From Pseudactinotalea suaedae (GTDB lineage: Bacteria > Actinomycetota > Actinomycetes > Actinomycetales > Beutenbergiaceae), in contig NZ_WNXY01000003.1 of the NCBI RefSeq assembly GCF_009733815.1, positions 186,001 through 250,000 on the forward strand: DNA of 64,000 nucleotides, read 5' to 3'. Both the position numbers and the translations under genes were made by a program. Within the stretch, counting starts at the first letter, position 1. Each line of letters begins with the position of its first letter. Shown piece after piece: positions 1-8,644 of the stretch. The notes under the pieces were generated by a model, which saw nothing but the letters and a program-made list of their open reading frames with translations, was not told where the DNA came from and made no database searches.

Positions 1-102
1 CCGACCGGAGGGATGGTGTTTCAGCCGGACGGCGTCCTGCTGCTGCTGGACAACGAGGTCGTGCGACTCGCCTGGGACCGCGCCGGAACGGCTGTGTGGT
101 GA
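1..102 (+). CDS. C-terminal end of an unidentified protein (cut by window start)
   Basis: An open frame runs in from the left edge and stops with TGA at 100-102, giving only the last 33 residues. The tail reads as ordinary coding sequence, with a hydrophobic LLLLDNEVVRLAW segment. It is too short to assign to a family. It converges on the sigma factor gene that follows on the other strand, with about 11 bases between the two stop codons. Confidence 0.5.
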   Translation, partial: PTGGMVFQPDGVLLLLDNEVVRLAWDRAGTAVW

Positions 103-113
103 GGAACGCGCGC

Positions 114-1343
114 TCAGAGACGGGCTGCCTTGGCCCTGAGCACCTCGGCCTCACGCTCGTTGGTCGCGAGCAGGGCAGCGGCACCGAGCTCGGTGCGTGC
201 CTCCTCCGTGCGGCCGAGCCGCGACAGCAGCTCGCCCCGCACGCTGGGCAGCAAGGCGGAGTCCTTGAGCTTGCCGCCGTCGCGCACCCGGTCGACGAGC
301 CGTAGCGCGACCTCGGGACCGGCTGCGGTCATCGAGACCGCGACCGCACGATTGAGGTCGACGATCGGGCTCGGCGCGATCCGTCCGAGCGCTTCGTAGA
401 TCAGCACGATCCGGTCCCAGTCCGTAGCCTCCACACTGCTGGCGATCGCGTGGCACTCGGCGATGGAGGCCTGCAGCGCGTAGCTGCCGCGGCCACGACC
501 GATCTCGTCGACCCGCGCCAGTGCGGCTCGTCCGCGGCGGATCTGTGCATGGTCCCAGCGGCGGCGGTCCTGGTCGGCCAGCAGCACCGGGGTGCCGTCA
601 GCGGCGACCCGGGCCGCGAACCGGGAGGCCTGCAGCTCCATCAGCGCCACCAGCCCGTGCGCCTCCGGCTCCTGCGGGAGCAACCGCGCCAGCACGCGCC
701 CCAGCCGGAGCGCCTCGTTGGCCAGGTCGGGGCGCAGCCACCGGTCCCCCGCCGTCGCCGCGTAGCCCTCGGTGAACACGAGGTAGACGACGCCGAGCAC
801 GGCACCCAGCCGCTCGCCCCACTCCGCGGGCTCCGGCGAGGCGAACCGCACGTGCGACGCCGCGAGCGTGGCCTTGGCACGCACGATCCGCTGCTGCACG
901 GTGGCGACCGGCACCAGCATCATGCGCGCGATCTCCTCGGTCGACAGGCCGCCCACCGCGCGCAGGGTCAGGCAGACCTGCGCCTGCCGCGACAGCACCG
1001 GGTGGCAGGCCATGAAGACCAGGCGCAGCACGTCGTCCTCGATCGGCTGCCACTCGTCCTCGGTGGTCTCGGCGAGGTCGTGCGCGATCGTGCGGTACTT
1101 CTCGTCCTGTCGCTCGCGCCGCCGCCAGGCGTCGATCGCCTTGCGCTTGGCCACGGCCGTGAGCCAGGCGCCCGCGTTGCGCGGGACGCCCGCCTCCGGC
1201 CACTGGGTCAGCGCATCGGCCACGGCCTCCTGAGCGAGGTCCTCCGCCATCCCGACGTCACCGGTCACGCGGACCAGGGTCGCCACCACCTGCGCACCCT
1301 CGATGCGCCAGACGGCGTCGACCGTGCGTCGGATGTCGGTCAT
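114..1343 (-). CDS. ECF42-group RNA polymerase sigma factor with C-terminal TPR-like extension (DUF6596)
   Basis: Extracytoplasmic-function sigma factor of about 409 residues, roughly twice the usual ECF length. Region 2 lies at about residues 12-80 (EDLAQEAVADAL, then the AWLTAVAKRKAIDAWRR helix). Region 4 lies at about 115-170 (LSTEEIARMMLVPVATVQQR). The rest is the long C-terminal domain typical of ECF42/SigJ-like factors, with the signatures SIAECHA and DLNRAVAV. No anti-sigma factor is visible. In this family the C-terminal extension is thought to control activity. The ATG of MTDIRR was chosen because it begins 13 bases after the upstream DGPF gene stops; an in-frame start at 1388 would overlap that gene. 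The YCII/DGPF neighbour is the standard genomic partner of ECF42, which supports the call. Confidence 0.92.
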   Translation of the reverse strand: MTDIRRTVDAVWRIEGAQVVATLVRVTGDVGMAEDLAQEAVADALTQWPEAGVPRNAGAWLTAVAKRKAIDAWRRRERQDEKYRTIAHDLAETTEDEWQPIEDDVLRLVFMACHPVLSRQAQVCLTLRAVGGLSTEEIARMMLVPVATVQQRIVRAKATLAASHVRFASPEPAEWGERLGAVLGVVYLVFTEGYAATAGDRWLRPDLANEALRLGRVLARLLPQEPEAHGLVALMELQASRFAARVAADGTPVLLADQDRRRWDHAQIRRGRAALARVDEIGRGRGSYALQASIAECHAIASSVEATDWDRIVLIYEALGRIAPSPIVDLNRAVAVSMTAAGPEVALRLVDRVRDGGKLKDSALLPSVRGELLSRLGRTEEARTELGAAALLATNEREAEVLRAKAARL

Positions 1344-1356
1344 GCTGGAGACCGCG

Positions 1357-1788
1357 TCAGCCCTCGGAGCGGGCGGCCTGCTGCTCACGCCACTCCGGCT
1401 CCTTCTGGACGAACTCGTTGTCGGCGTAGTCGGCGAAGTCGCTCTCGTCGGTCACCCGGCGCACCTCGAGCTTGCTCCCCGGACCCAGCGGGCACCGGCT
1501 CGCCCACTCGGCGGCCTCCTCCTTGCTGGCGACCTCGAGGATCCAGAAGCCGTTGAACAGCTCGTGGGTCTCGCCGTAGGGGCCATCGGTCACGATCGGG
1601 GTGTCGGCGTCGAAGTCGACGACGAAGCCCTCCTCGGCCTCCGCGAGGCCCTCACCGGCGAGCAGCACGCCCGCGTTCATCAGGGACTCGTTGTAGCGAC
1701 CCATCGCGTTGATGATCTCCTCGAAGTCCATCTCCTTGGAGGCCTCGAGCGCCGCGTCGGTGGACCGCATGATCAGCATGTACTTCAT
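1357..1788 (-). CDS. YCII/DGPF-domain protein, partner of the ECF42 sigma factor
   Basis: A 143-residue protein beginning MKYMLIMRSTD, with the DGPYGETHE segment and ILEVASKEEAAEWA typical of the YCII-related (DGPF) family, a ferredoxin-like fold. The biochemical role is not established. The family is repeatedly found beside ECF42 sigma factors and may be their regulatory target or partner. A clear AGGAG ribosome-binding site sits 7 bases before the ATG. The gene lies directly upstream of the sigma factor, separated by 13 bases, so the two are probably co-transcribed from a promoter in the 1789-1913 interval shared with the divergent oxidase gene. Confidence 0.9.
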   Translation of the reverse strand: MKYMLIMRSTDAALEASKEMDFEEIINAMGRYNESLMNAGVLLAGEGLAEAEEGFVVDFDADTPIVTDGPYGETHELFNGFWILEVASKEEAAEWASRCPLGPGSKLEVRRVTDESDFADYADNEFVQKEPEWREQQAARSEG

Positions 1789-1913
1789 GGTCGTACTCCT
1801 CGGTTTCGGGAGCGCCGTGTGCGCCCTCCTGCAAGACCGTCGAGCGGCACGAGCCCGGATCGACATGGGTGCGCCCACAATCTTGCCGCCTGCCGAGGGG
1901 GCAGGATCAGCAC

Positions 1914-3227
1914 ATGGTGTGGCAGAACTGGGCGAGGACGGCGAGCGCCGACCCGGAGGTCGTCGAGAGACCCGGGAACGACGCGGAGGTCGCCGCCGTG
2001 GTGCGGTGGGCGGCGGCACGCGGCAAGCGGGTGCGCGCGGTCGGTGCCGGGCACTCGTTCACCGACTGCGCCGCGACCGACGGCGTCCTGCTGAGCCTCG
2101 ACGCGATCAACCGCGTGGAGCATGTCGGGGCCGCAGGCGCCGACGGCTCCCGTGAGGTCCGGGTGGGCGCCGGGATCCGGCTGCGCCGGCTGTGCTCCGA
2201 GCTCGCTGCGCGCGGGCTCGCGCTGGAGAACATGGGTGACATCGACCGGCAGTCGATCGCCGGGGCGATCTCCACCGGCACCCACGGCACCGGCGCGCGG
2301 CTGGGTGGCCTGGCCACCCAGGTCCGCGCCCTCCGACTGGTGACGGCGAACGGTGAGATCGTCGAGACCAGCCCCACCCGGCGGCCCGACCTCTTCGAGC
2401 TCGCCCGACTGGGGCTGGGGGTGGCCGGTGTGCTGACCGCCGTCACGCTCCGCGCGGTCCCGGCGTTCGAGCTCGAGGCTCACGAGGCGCCGATGCCGCT
2501 CGGCGAGGTGCTCGAGTCGTTGCTCGAGCCCGACGGCCTCGTCGACAGCCACGACCACGTCGAGCTCTACTGGTGGCCGCACACCGACGTGGCCCAGACG
2601 AAGGTGAACGACCGGCGCAGCAGCGGCGCGGGTCCGCTGCACCCGGTGCGGCGGCTCATCGACGACGAGGTGCTCTCGAACGGCGCGCTCGCGCTCACCA
2701 CCGGGCTGTGCTCGGCGGTCGGTGCCCTGACGCCCGCCGTCAACAACGTCGCGGCGCGGGCGCTGACCGAGCGGCGGTACCGGGCGGCGAGCCACCGGGT
2801 GTTCACCTCGCCCCGACGGGTGCGGTTCCGCGAGATGGAGTACGCGCTCCCGCGGCAGGCCGTCGTCCCGGTGCTCGAGGAGATCCGGTCGTGGCTGGGC
2901 CGCAGCGGCGAGAACGTGCCGTTCCCGATCGAGGTCCGGTTCGCCGCGGCCGACGACGTCTGGCTCTCGACCGCGCACCGGCGCGAGACCGCCTACATCG
3001 CGGTCCACCAGACCCGGTGGCTGCCGTTCGCTCGGTACTTCCGCGCCGTGGAGGCGATGATGGCTGAGCACGCGGGCCGGCCGCACTGGGGCAAGCTGCA
3101 CCGCCTCCGCGCCGACGACCTCCGCGCGCTCTACCCCAGGTTCGACGACGCGCTCACGACCAGGGACGCCGTCGACCCCGGTCGGGTGTTCGGGAACACG
3201 TACACCGAGCGGGTCTTCGGCGACTGA
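1914..3227 (+). CDS. FAD-linked sugar-1,4-lactone oxidase (D-arabinono-/L-gulono-lactone oxidase family)
   Basis: A 437-residue cytoplasmic flavoprotein. The FAD-binding PCMH-type domain occupies about residues 10-145, with GAGHSFTD (the histidine is the usual flavin attachment site of this family) and the SIAGAISTGTHGTG loop. The ALO catalytic domain follows to the end, closing with HWGKLHRL. The family oxidises aldonolactones such as L-gulono-1,4-lactone to ascorbate-like products; the real substrate here is unknown. The ATG of MVWQNWA fits the family start. It is transcribed divergently from the DGPF/sigma pair and is followed 50 bases later by the transglutaminase-like gene. Confidence 0.88.
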   Translation: MVWQNWARTASADPEVVERPGNDAEVAAVVRWAAARGKRVRAVGAGHSFTDCAATDGVLLSLDAINRVEHVGAAGADGSREVRVGAGIRLRRLCSELAARGLALENMGDIDRQSIAGAISTGTHGTGARLGGLATQVRALRLVTANGEIVETSPTRRPDLFELARLGLGVAGVLTAVTLRAVPAFELEAHEAPMPLGEVLESLLEPDGLVDSHDHVELYWWPHTDVAQTKVNDRRSSGAGPLHPVRRLIDDEVLSNGALALTTGLCSAVGALTPAVNNVAARALTERRYRAASHRVFTSPRRVRFREMEYALPRQAVVPVLEEIRSWLGRSGENVPFPIEVRFAAADDVWLSTAHRRETAYIAVHQTRWLPFARYFRAVEAMMAEHAGRPHWGKLHRLRADDLRALYPRFDDALTTRDAVDPGRVFGNTYTERVFGD

Positions 3228-3277
3228 ACCCTCGTGCCGAGGACCTATCCTCGTCGGAGCCGAACGAGGAGAGTCCG

Positions 3278-4105
3278 ATGCGCCGCACCGTCAGTGCCGA
3301 TGTCTCGTTCACCACGATCGCGGGGGCCACCCGCGTCGTGATGCAGATGGCGGTCGCGCGGGTGCCTGGGCTGGACATCGACGAGACGCTCACGGTCACG
3401 CTCGACGGCGAGCCGTTGACGCCCGTCGAGGTCCCGACGGCGCACGGCGGCTTGATGCACACGTTCGACTTCGCGCCCGAGACCCCGTGGGGCAAGAAGG
3501 TGCAGGTGCGGTACGCCGCGACCGTGACCTCCGACGCGAACCTGCCCACGAGCGCCCCGGACAACCCCGACGACCGCGATATCTACCTGCGGCCCAGCCG
3601 GTACGCCGAGTCCGACCGGATGCTGCCGGTGGCGCGGCGTGAGTTCGGGAAGACGACCGGGCTGGAGCTCGTCGACGCCGTGTCGGCCTTCGTGCACCAG
3701 CACCTGCGCTACGTCCCGGGGTCGAGCCGGTTCACCGACGGCTCGGTGGAGACGTTCCTGGCCGGAGCGGGCGTGTGCCGGGACTACGCGCACCTGACGG
3801 CCTCCCTGCTGCGCGGGCTGGACGTCCCCGCCCGGGTGGTCGCGGTGTACGCGCCGGGCCTCGCCCCGATGGACTTCCACGCGGTGACCGAGGCGTGGGT
3901 GTACGGCCGGTGGTACGTGGTGGACGGGACCCGGCTGGCGCCTCGACCCGCGCTGCTGCGGATCTCGACGGGCCGGGACGCCGCCGACACCGCGTTCCTG
4001 TCCAGCTACGGCTCCGGCATCCTCATGGGGCCGCAGTCCGTGATGGCCACGATCGACGGCGACCTGCCCACCGACGACCACACCGACGCCATCCAGATGG
4101 CCTGA
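3278..4105 (+). CDS. Transglutaminase-like cysteine peptidase family protein
   Basis: A 275-residue protein with an N-terminal beta-rich domain (about 1-110) and a transglutaminase-like core. The catalytic triad is readable: cysteine in GVCRDYAH, histidine in DFHAVTEAW and aspartate in VVDGTRLA. Bacterial members are usually peptidases or amidases rather than cross-linking enzymes; the substrate is unknown. No signal peptide is seen, so it is probably cytoplasmic. The ribosome-binding site GAGGAG lies 6 bases before the ATG. A small 6-bp stem (CGAGGA / TCCTCG, about 3239-3254) lies between it and the oxidase gene, so the two may or may not share a transcript. Confidence 0.88.
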   Translation: MRRTVSADVSFTTIAGATRVVMQMAVARVPGLDIDETLTVTLDGEPLTPVEVPTAHGGLMHTFDFAPETPWGKKVQVRYAATVTSDANLPTSAPDNPDDRDIYLRPSRYAESDRMLPVARREFGKTTGLELVDAVSAFVHQHLRYVPGSSRFTDGSVETFLAGAGVCRDYAHLTASLLRGLDVPARVVAVYAPGLAPMDFHAVTEAWVYGRWYVVDGTRLAPRPALLRISTGRDAADTAFLSSYGSGILMGPQSVMATIDGDLPTDDHTDAIQMA

Positions 4106-4166
4106 CGGCGGCGCTCGTCGCTCGCCCTAGACTGCCAACCGCGGCCCGAGCGAGCACTCGCGGCCC

Positions 4167-4239
4167 GGGCCTCTAGCTCAACTGGCAGAGCAGCGGACTT
4201 TTAATCCGTGGGTTGTGGGTTCGAGCCCCACGGGGCCCA
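4167..4239 (+). tRNA. tRNA-Lys (anticodon TTT)
   Basis: A full 73-base cloverleaf folds. The acceptor GGGCCTC pairs with GGGGCCC and the discriminator is A. The D arm is GCTC/GAGC, the anticodon stem is GCGGA/TCCGT with loop CTTTTAA giving anticodon TTT, and the T arm is GTGGG-TTCGAGC-CCCAC. The 3' CCA is not encoded. A possible -10 box TAGACT lies at 4128-4133. Confidence 0.95.
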
Positions 4240-4352
4240 CGCATCGAGCCGTCGGCCCGGTGAGCGCGGCGCCGACAAGCCGCACTCCCCACCGGCGCTC
4301 GTCCGAGACCAATCGCTCAGTCCGATGTACTCGTCTCAGCACTGGAGGTTCC

Positions 4353-4646
4353 ATGCCCAAGGGCTACTGGGTCAGCGTCTACCGCACCATCTCGAACCCT
4401 GAGAAGCTTGCCGCCTACAACGAGCTGGCCCGTCCGGCCGTCAAGGCCGGGGGCGGTCGGACCCTCGTCCGTGGCGGCCGCGTCGTGGCACATGATGCCG
4501 GGATCGCCGAGCGGACCGTCCTCGTCGAGTTCGACAGCTTCGAACAGGCCGTCGCGACGCATGAGAGTGCGGCCTACCAGAAGGCGCTGGCCGCCCTCTC
4601 GGGTGGCGTCGAGCGTGACTTCCGCATCGTCGAAGGTCTGGACTGA
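4353..4646 (+). CDS. DUF1330 family protein
   Basis: A 97-residue protein of the DUF1330 dimeric alpha/beta-barrel family, beginning MPKGYWVSVYRTISNPEKL. The typical features VLVEFDSFEQAVA and SAAYQKALA are present, and the length matches the family. Function is unknown; such proteins resemble small ligand-binding or monooxygenase-like folds. A GGAGG ribosome-binding site sits 5 bases upstream of the ATG at 4353. In-frame codons before this ATG run back into the tRNA-Lys gene and are not coding. No operon partner is evident. Confidence 0.85.
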   Translation: MPKGYWVSVYRTISNPEKLAAYNELARPAVKAGGGRTLVRGGRVVAHDAGIAERTVLVEFDSFEQAVATHESAAYQKALAALSGGVERDFRIVEGLD

Positions 4647-4817
4647 CGGTCGACGAGACCGCGTCGGCGACGAGCACGGAAGCCGACCGCTCGCGTCCAC
4701 ACCAACTCGTTCACGCACCTCACGATCGCGCACGCCGCACGTCCGCTCATGTCGCGAGCACCCCGTCGCGCACGGGGCCAGGGCGCGGCTCCATACCGAG
4801 ACCTCCTCCAGGAGCGC

Positions 4818-4952
4818 TTACAGGTCGCCTGCATGCCGGTCCGCGGGCGCGAAGACGCCGGTGACGGTCGCCTCGGTCGCATCGACATTCGTGTAGTTGA
4901 AGTCGGCGAAGGTGCTCAGCCCGACCTGGGTGGCGACGTCCCCCGTCTCGTC
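4818..4952 (-). pseudogene. C-terminal remnant of an unidentified protein
   Basis: Reading leftward from an in-frame TGA at 4953-4955 there are 44 sense codons ending in TAA. They include STFADFNYTNVDATEATV and VFAPADRHAGDL, with actinobacterial third-position bias and a protein-like composition. No start codon and no upstream coding is found in any frame, so this looks like the 3' end of a gene whose body was lost. The parent family was not recognised. Confidence 0.4.
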
Positions 4953-4979
4953 TCAGCGCGACCTGGACCCCCGGGATCG

Positions 4980-5054
4980 CCTATCACGGCCGGCGAGCGC
5001 GACGCCTGGATCTCCGAGGACATGCGCGCGTTCGTGCGCGGCTACAGGCCCTGA
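4980..5054 (+). pseudogene. C-terminal remnant of an unidentified protein
   Basis: Twenty-four codons ending in TGA encode a tail containing ITAGERDAWISEDMRAF, which reads like a genuine protein C-terminus. The same frame stays open further upstream to 4749, but that part is not protein-like and coincides with the opposite-strand remnant. It is interpreted as the end of a truncated gene; the family was not recognised. Confidence 0.35.
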
Positions 5055-5125
5055 CGGACCTGTCCGGGCTGCGGTCACGCGCCAGACGGGTGTCGCCCAC
5101 GGTTGCGGCGGTCGGCCGCCGTGCT

Positions 5126-6823
5126 TCACAGGTAGACCGCGCGGAACTCCCAGGGCCGCAGCGGACCCGGCGCACCGCCGTCGGGGTAGTTGCCCAGCAG
5201 CAGGCGGCCGCCGTCGAGACCGGTGAAGGCATCGCCGTCGGGGATACCGAGCTCGTCGTCCGAGAAGTTCGCGAGGACGAGCAGGCGATCGCGCTCGTCC
5301 GCCCGCAGGAACGCCCACAGCTGCTTGTGGTCGGGCTCCAGCAGGGTGAAGGTTCCTGTCGTGAGCACGTCCTCGCTCTTGCGGAGGGCGATCAGCCGCT
5401 TGTAGAAGGACAGCACCGAGTCGGCGTCCTCGACCTGGTCGGCGACGTTCAGCCACAGGTGGTTCAGGTGGACGGGCAGCCACGGCTGCCCGGTGGTGAA
5501 GCCCGCGTGCGCCTCGCCGTCCCACTGCATCGGCGTGCGGGCGTTGTCGCGGCTCATCTTCGCCATCGTGCCGAGGATCAGCTCCGAGGGCAGACCGAGG
5601 GCGGTGGCGACCTCGTAGGCGCGCGCGGCCTCGATGTCGCGGTACTCCTCGATGCGCGCGAACGGGTAGTTCGTCATCCCGATCTCTTCGCCCTGGTACA
5701 CGAACGGGGTGCCCCGGTGCATGTGCAGCACACCCGCGAGCAGAGTCGCCGACTCACGCCAGTACTGGCTGGTGTCGCCCCAGCGAGAGATCGCGCGCGG
5801 CTGGTCGTGGTTGTTGAAGTACAGCGAGTTCCAGCCCCGTTCGGCGAGCGCCACCTGCCACCGCGCCAGCGACGCCTTCAGGTCGCGCAGGTCCAACGGT
5901 TGCGGGTCGTACTTGCCGAGCTGGCCGTGGTCCACGTCGACGTGCTCGAACTGGAACACCATGTCGAGCTCGCGTCGCTCGGGGTCGGTGACCAGCACCG
6001 CCTGCTCGGGGGTCACCGCCAGCATCTCGCCGACCGTGAGGAAGGTGCGATCGGGGTAGCGGTCGAAGACCTCCCGACGCATCTCCGCCAGGTAGGTGTG
6101 CAGCCCGGGGTCGCCGACGACCATCTCGAGCTGGTTGCCGGCGGTCGGCCCGCCCGGCGCGTCCGGCAGCCCCTCGGGCTTGGAGATCAGGTTGATGACG
6201 TCCATGCGGAAGCCGTCGACGCCGCGGTCCAGCCACCACCGCATCATCGAGTAGATGGCCTCCCGCACCGCCGGCTCGCCCCAGTTGAGGTCGGGCTGCT
6301 TCGCCGCGAACGAGTGCAGGTAGTAGCTGCCGCCGGCATCCTGCTCCCAGGCCGACCCCAGGAACACCGAGGACCAGTTGTTCGGCGGCAGGGTCGCCCC
6401 CGGCCCGCCGTCCGGGTCCGGGCGCCCGGGCCGCCAGAAGTACCAGCTGCGCTTGGGGTTGGCCGGGTCGCGCGACGCCACGAACCACGGGTGCTCGTCC
6501 GAGGTGTGGTTGACGACGAGATCCATGACCAGCCGCATGCCACGTTCGTGCATGGCGGCGATCAGGGCGTCGAGGTCCTCGAGGGTGCCGAACACCGGGT
6601 CGATCGCCTGGTAGTCGGCGATGTCGTACCCGTTGTCGACGTGCGGCGAGACGTACACGGGTGAGAGCCACACCGCGTCGACACCGAGCGCGGCCAGGTG
6701 GTCGAGCCGCGACGTGATGCCGGGGATGTCGCCGATCCCGTCGCCGTCGGAGTCGGCGAAGCTGCGGGGGTAGACCTGGTAGACCACGGCTCGCCGCCAC
6801 CACGGCTCGTCAGCGCTGCTCAC
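5126..6823 (-). CDS. GH13 alpha-glucosidase / oligo-1,6-glucosidase
   Basis: A 565-residue cytoplasmic glycoside hydrolase family 13 enzyme that hydrolyses alpha-glucosidic bonds of maltose- or isomaltose-type oligosaccharides. The (beta/alpha)8 barrel signatures are in order: YQVYPRSFADSDGDGIGD near residue 15, DLVVNHTSD near 101, GFRMDVINL with nucleophile Asp208, VGEM with acid/base Glu266, and NNHDQPR with Asp340. Length and the VINL sequence after the nucleophile fit the oligo-1,6-glucosidase/alpha-glucosidase subgroup. The start is GTG at 6823. It is divergent from the FAA hydrolase gene, with 105 bases between them. No regulator or transporter is adjacent. Confidence 0.93.
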   Translation of the reverse strand: MSSADEPWWRRAVVYQVYPRSFADSDGDGIGDIPGITSRLDHLAALGVDAVWLSPVYVSPHVDNGYDIADYQAIDPVFGTLEDLDALIAAMHERGMRLVMDLVVNHTSDEHPWFVASRDPANPKRSWYFWRPGRPDPDGGPGATLPPNNWSSVFLGSAWEQDAGGSYYLHSFAAKQPDLNWGEPAVREAIYSMMRWWLDRGVDGFRMDVINLISKPEGLPDAPGGPTAGNQLEMVVGDPGLHTYLAEMRREVFDRYPDRTFLTVGEMLAVTPEQAVLVTDPERRELDMVFQFEHVDVDHGQLGKYDPQPLDLRDLKASLARWQVALAERGWNSLYFNNHDQPRAISRWGDTSQYWRESATLLAGVLHMHRGTPFVYQGEEIGMTNYPFARIEEYRDIEAARAYEVATALGLPSELILGTMAKMSRDNARTPMQWDGEAHAGFTTGQPWLPVHLNHLWLNVADQVEDADSVLSFYKRLIALRKSEDVLTTGTFTLLEPDHKQLWAFLRADERDRLLVLANFSDDELGIPDGDAFTGLDGGRLLLGNYPDGGAPGPLRPWEFRAVYL

Positions 6824-6928
6824 GCCTCGAACGTACCCAACCTGCCCCGGCGCGTCCTACGATCCGGTCGCGATCCGCCGTCGAGCGCCGCCTGCGACAT
6901 GCTGAGCACACCCTGACGGAAGGACATC

Positions 6929-7768
6929 ATGGAACTCCTGCGACTGGGCGAGCTCGGCGAGGAGATCCCCGCCGTCCGCCACGACGGCGTCGTCCGCGAC
7001 CTGCGCTCGCTCACCCACGACATCGACGGCGCCTTCCTGGAGGCCGACGGCGTCGCTCGCGTCCGGGATGCGATCGCGACCCTGCCCGTGCTCGAGGGAG
7101 CCGATGACCTGCGCGTCGGCGCCCCGATCGCCAGGCCGAGCGCGGTGCTGTGCATCGGGATGAACTACGAGGCGCACGCCGCGGAGTCCGGTGGCACCCC
7201 GCCGTCGGTCCCGATCCTGTTCTTCAAGCACCCCAACACGGTCGTCGGCCCGTACGACGACGTGCCGTTCCCCCCGGGCTCGACGAAGCTCGACTGGGAG
7301 GTCGAGCTGGGCGTCGTCATCGGCAAGCGCGCCAGCTACCTGGCCTCGCCCGAGCAGGCGTGGGACCACATCGCCGGGTTCGTCACGAGCCAGGACCTCT
7401 CCGAGCGCACCTGGCAGCTCGAGGACTCGGGCGGCCAGTGGAGCAAGGGCAAGTGCGGTCCGTCCTTCAACCCGCTCGGCCCCACCCTGGTGCCGGTCAG
7501 CGAGCTCGCCGACCCCAACGCGCTGCGGCTGTGGTCGACCGTGAACGGCGAGGCCCGTCAGGACTCCTCGACGGCGGACATGATCTTCGACGTCGCCACG
7601 ATCGTGTGGCACCTGAGCCAGTACCTCACGCTCGACCCCGGCGACCTCATCAACACCGGTACGCCCGAGGGCGTCGCGCTGTCGGGCCGGTTCCCCTACC
7701 TGGCCGCGGGCGACGTCATCGAGATCGGCATCGAGGGGCTCGGCGAGCAGAAGCAGCGGGTGGTCTGA
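6929..7768 (+). CDS. Fumarylacetoacetate hydrolase family protein
   Basis: A 279-residue enzyme of the FAH superfamily, which cleaves C-C bonds in 2-keto or acylpyruvate compounds using a divalent metal. Visible signatures are IGMNYEAHAAESG, the substrate/metal segment FFKHPNTVVGP, the metal ligands in DWEVELGVVIG, TSQDLSERTWQ, and the closing loop LINTGTPEGVAL. The exact substrate (for example 2,4-diketo-3-deoxy-sugar acids, acylpyruvates or ureidoglycolate) cannot be told from sequence. The gene stands alone between the alpha-glucosidase and nagB, so context does not help. It converges on nagB with 6 bases between stop codons. Confidence 0.9.
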   Translation: MELLRLGELGEEIPAVRHDGVVRDLRSLTHDIDGAFLEADGVARVRDAIATLPVLEGADDLRVGAPIARPSAVLCIGMNYEAHAAESGGTPPSVPILFFKHPNTVVGPYDDVPFPPGSTKLDWEVELGVVIGKRASYLASPEQAWDHIAGFVTSQDLSERTWQLEDSGGQWSKGKCGPSFNPLGPTLVPVSELADPNALRLWSTVNGEARQDSSTADMIFDVATIVWHLSQYLTLDPGDLINTGTPEGVALSGRFPYLAAGDVIEIGIEGLGEQKQRVV

Positions 7769-7774
7769 CGGCGG

Positions 7775-8560
7775 TCAGAACCGCTGCCAGGCGGGCTTGC
7801 TCGCGTAGGTCTCGCGGTAGTAGTCCGAGAGAGCGAGGCGCGAGGCCGCGGCGGCGTCGATCAGCACCGTGACCTTCGGGTGGTGCTGCAGGATCGTCGC
7901 GGGCCACATCGCGGAGACCGCGCCCTCCACCAGGTGGTGGATCGCCTCGGACTTCGCGCGCCCGGTCGCGACCAGCAGCAGGTGTCGGGCTTCCATGATC
8001 GTGGCAAGGCCCTGCGTGAGGCAGTGCTGCGGCACCGCCTCGGGGTCGCCGCCGAAGAACCGCGCGTTGTCCACGCGGGTCTGCGCCGTCAGGGTCTTGA
8101 TGCGGGTGCGTGAAGCCAGCGAGGACCCCGGCTCGTTGAAGGCGATGTGACCATCGGTGCCGATGCCGAGGATCTGCAGGTCCACACCGCCGGCCTGCAC
8201 GATCGCGGCGTCGTAGGCGGCGCAGGCGGCGGCGATGTCCTCGGCGAGCCCGTCGGGCCCGTGCACCCGGCCCGGGTGGATGTCGATCCGATCGGTGAGC
8301 TCGGAGGCGATCACGTTGCGGTACCGCTGCGGATGATCGGCGGGAAGCCCGACGTACTCGTCGAGCGTGAACGCCGTCGCGCCCGCGAAGCTGACCGCCC
8401 CCGCCTCGTGACGGCGGACGAGCTCGTCGTAGATCGTCAGCGGTGACGACCCGGTCGCGAGCCCGAGCACGGCCTCGGGCTTGCGGTCGAGCAGATGGCA
8501 GAACGCGTCAGCGCCGATCGTGGCGATCTCGTCCGGACCGCTGGTGATGATGACCTCCAC
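7775..8560 (-). CDS. nagB: Glucosamine-6-phosphate deaminase
   Basis: A 261-residue enzyme converting glucosamine-6-phosphate to fructose-6-phosphate and ammonia in amino-sugar catabolism, in the cytoplasm. The family motifs are complete: ATGSSPLTIY (phosphate loop), LDEYVGL with catalytic Asp67, and GIGTDGHIAFNEPGSS with Asp136, His138 and Glu143. Length equals that of characterised NagB proteins. nagA and an N-acetylglucosamine transporter are not in the window. No convincing DasR-type operator was seen upstream. Its start lies 84 bases from the stop of the GlsB-like gene, with a terminator hairpin between. Confidence 0.95.
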   Translation of the reverse strand: MEVIITSGPDEIATIGADAFCHLLDRKPEAVLGLATGSSPLTIYDELVRRHEAGAVSFAGATAFTLDEYVGLPADHPQRYRNVIASELTDRIDIHPGRVHGPDGLAEDIAAACAAYDAAIVQAGGVDLQILGIGTDGHIAFNEPGSSLASRTRIKTLTAQTRVDNARFFGGDPEAVPQHCLTQGLATIMEARHLLLVATGRAKSEAIHHLVEGAVSAMWPATILQHHPKVTVLIDAAAASRLALSDYYRETYASKPAWQRF

Positions 8561-8588
8561 GGGGCCAGTCTGGCATCCCTGGCAACGA

Positions 8589-8623
8589 CGCAGGACCCCC
8601 GGCGCCGTGCCGGAGGTCCTGCG
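8589..8623 (-). terminator. Intrinsic-terminator-like hairpin between the GlsB-like gene and nagB
   Basis: A 15-bp stem with one mismatch (left arm 8589-8603, right arm 8609-8623, loop GCCGT) lies just after the stop of the GlsB-like gene and before nagB. There is no T-tract, as is common in high-GC actinobacteria. It should separate the two minus-strand transcripts. Confidence 0.65.
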
Positions 8624-8644
8624 GTGCGTGGGGAGAGCGGGTCG

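Larger units (their letters stand above)
4647..5125. other. Gene-poor 479-bp interval with two orphan gene tails
   Basis: No intact gene is convincing here. Two short stretches look like real protein ends: a minus-strand tail at 4818-4952 and a plus-strand tail at 4980-5054, listed separately. They point toward opposite strands and their upstream parts are missing, as expected of a decayed region or of deletion and rearrangement. The remaining sequence (4647-4817 and 5055-5125) shows no recognisable promoter, RNA or repeat. Confidence 0.5.

Noticed and set aside
4749-5054. An intact 101-codon plus-strand gene
   Set aside because: Only the last 24 codons look like protein; the first part coincides with a better minus-strand remnant and lacks a ribosome-binding site.
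7775-8640. DasR-type operator controlling nagB
   Set aside because: A short GCCAG/CTGGC dyad is present upstream, but it does not match the 16-bp DasR consensus.
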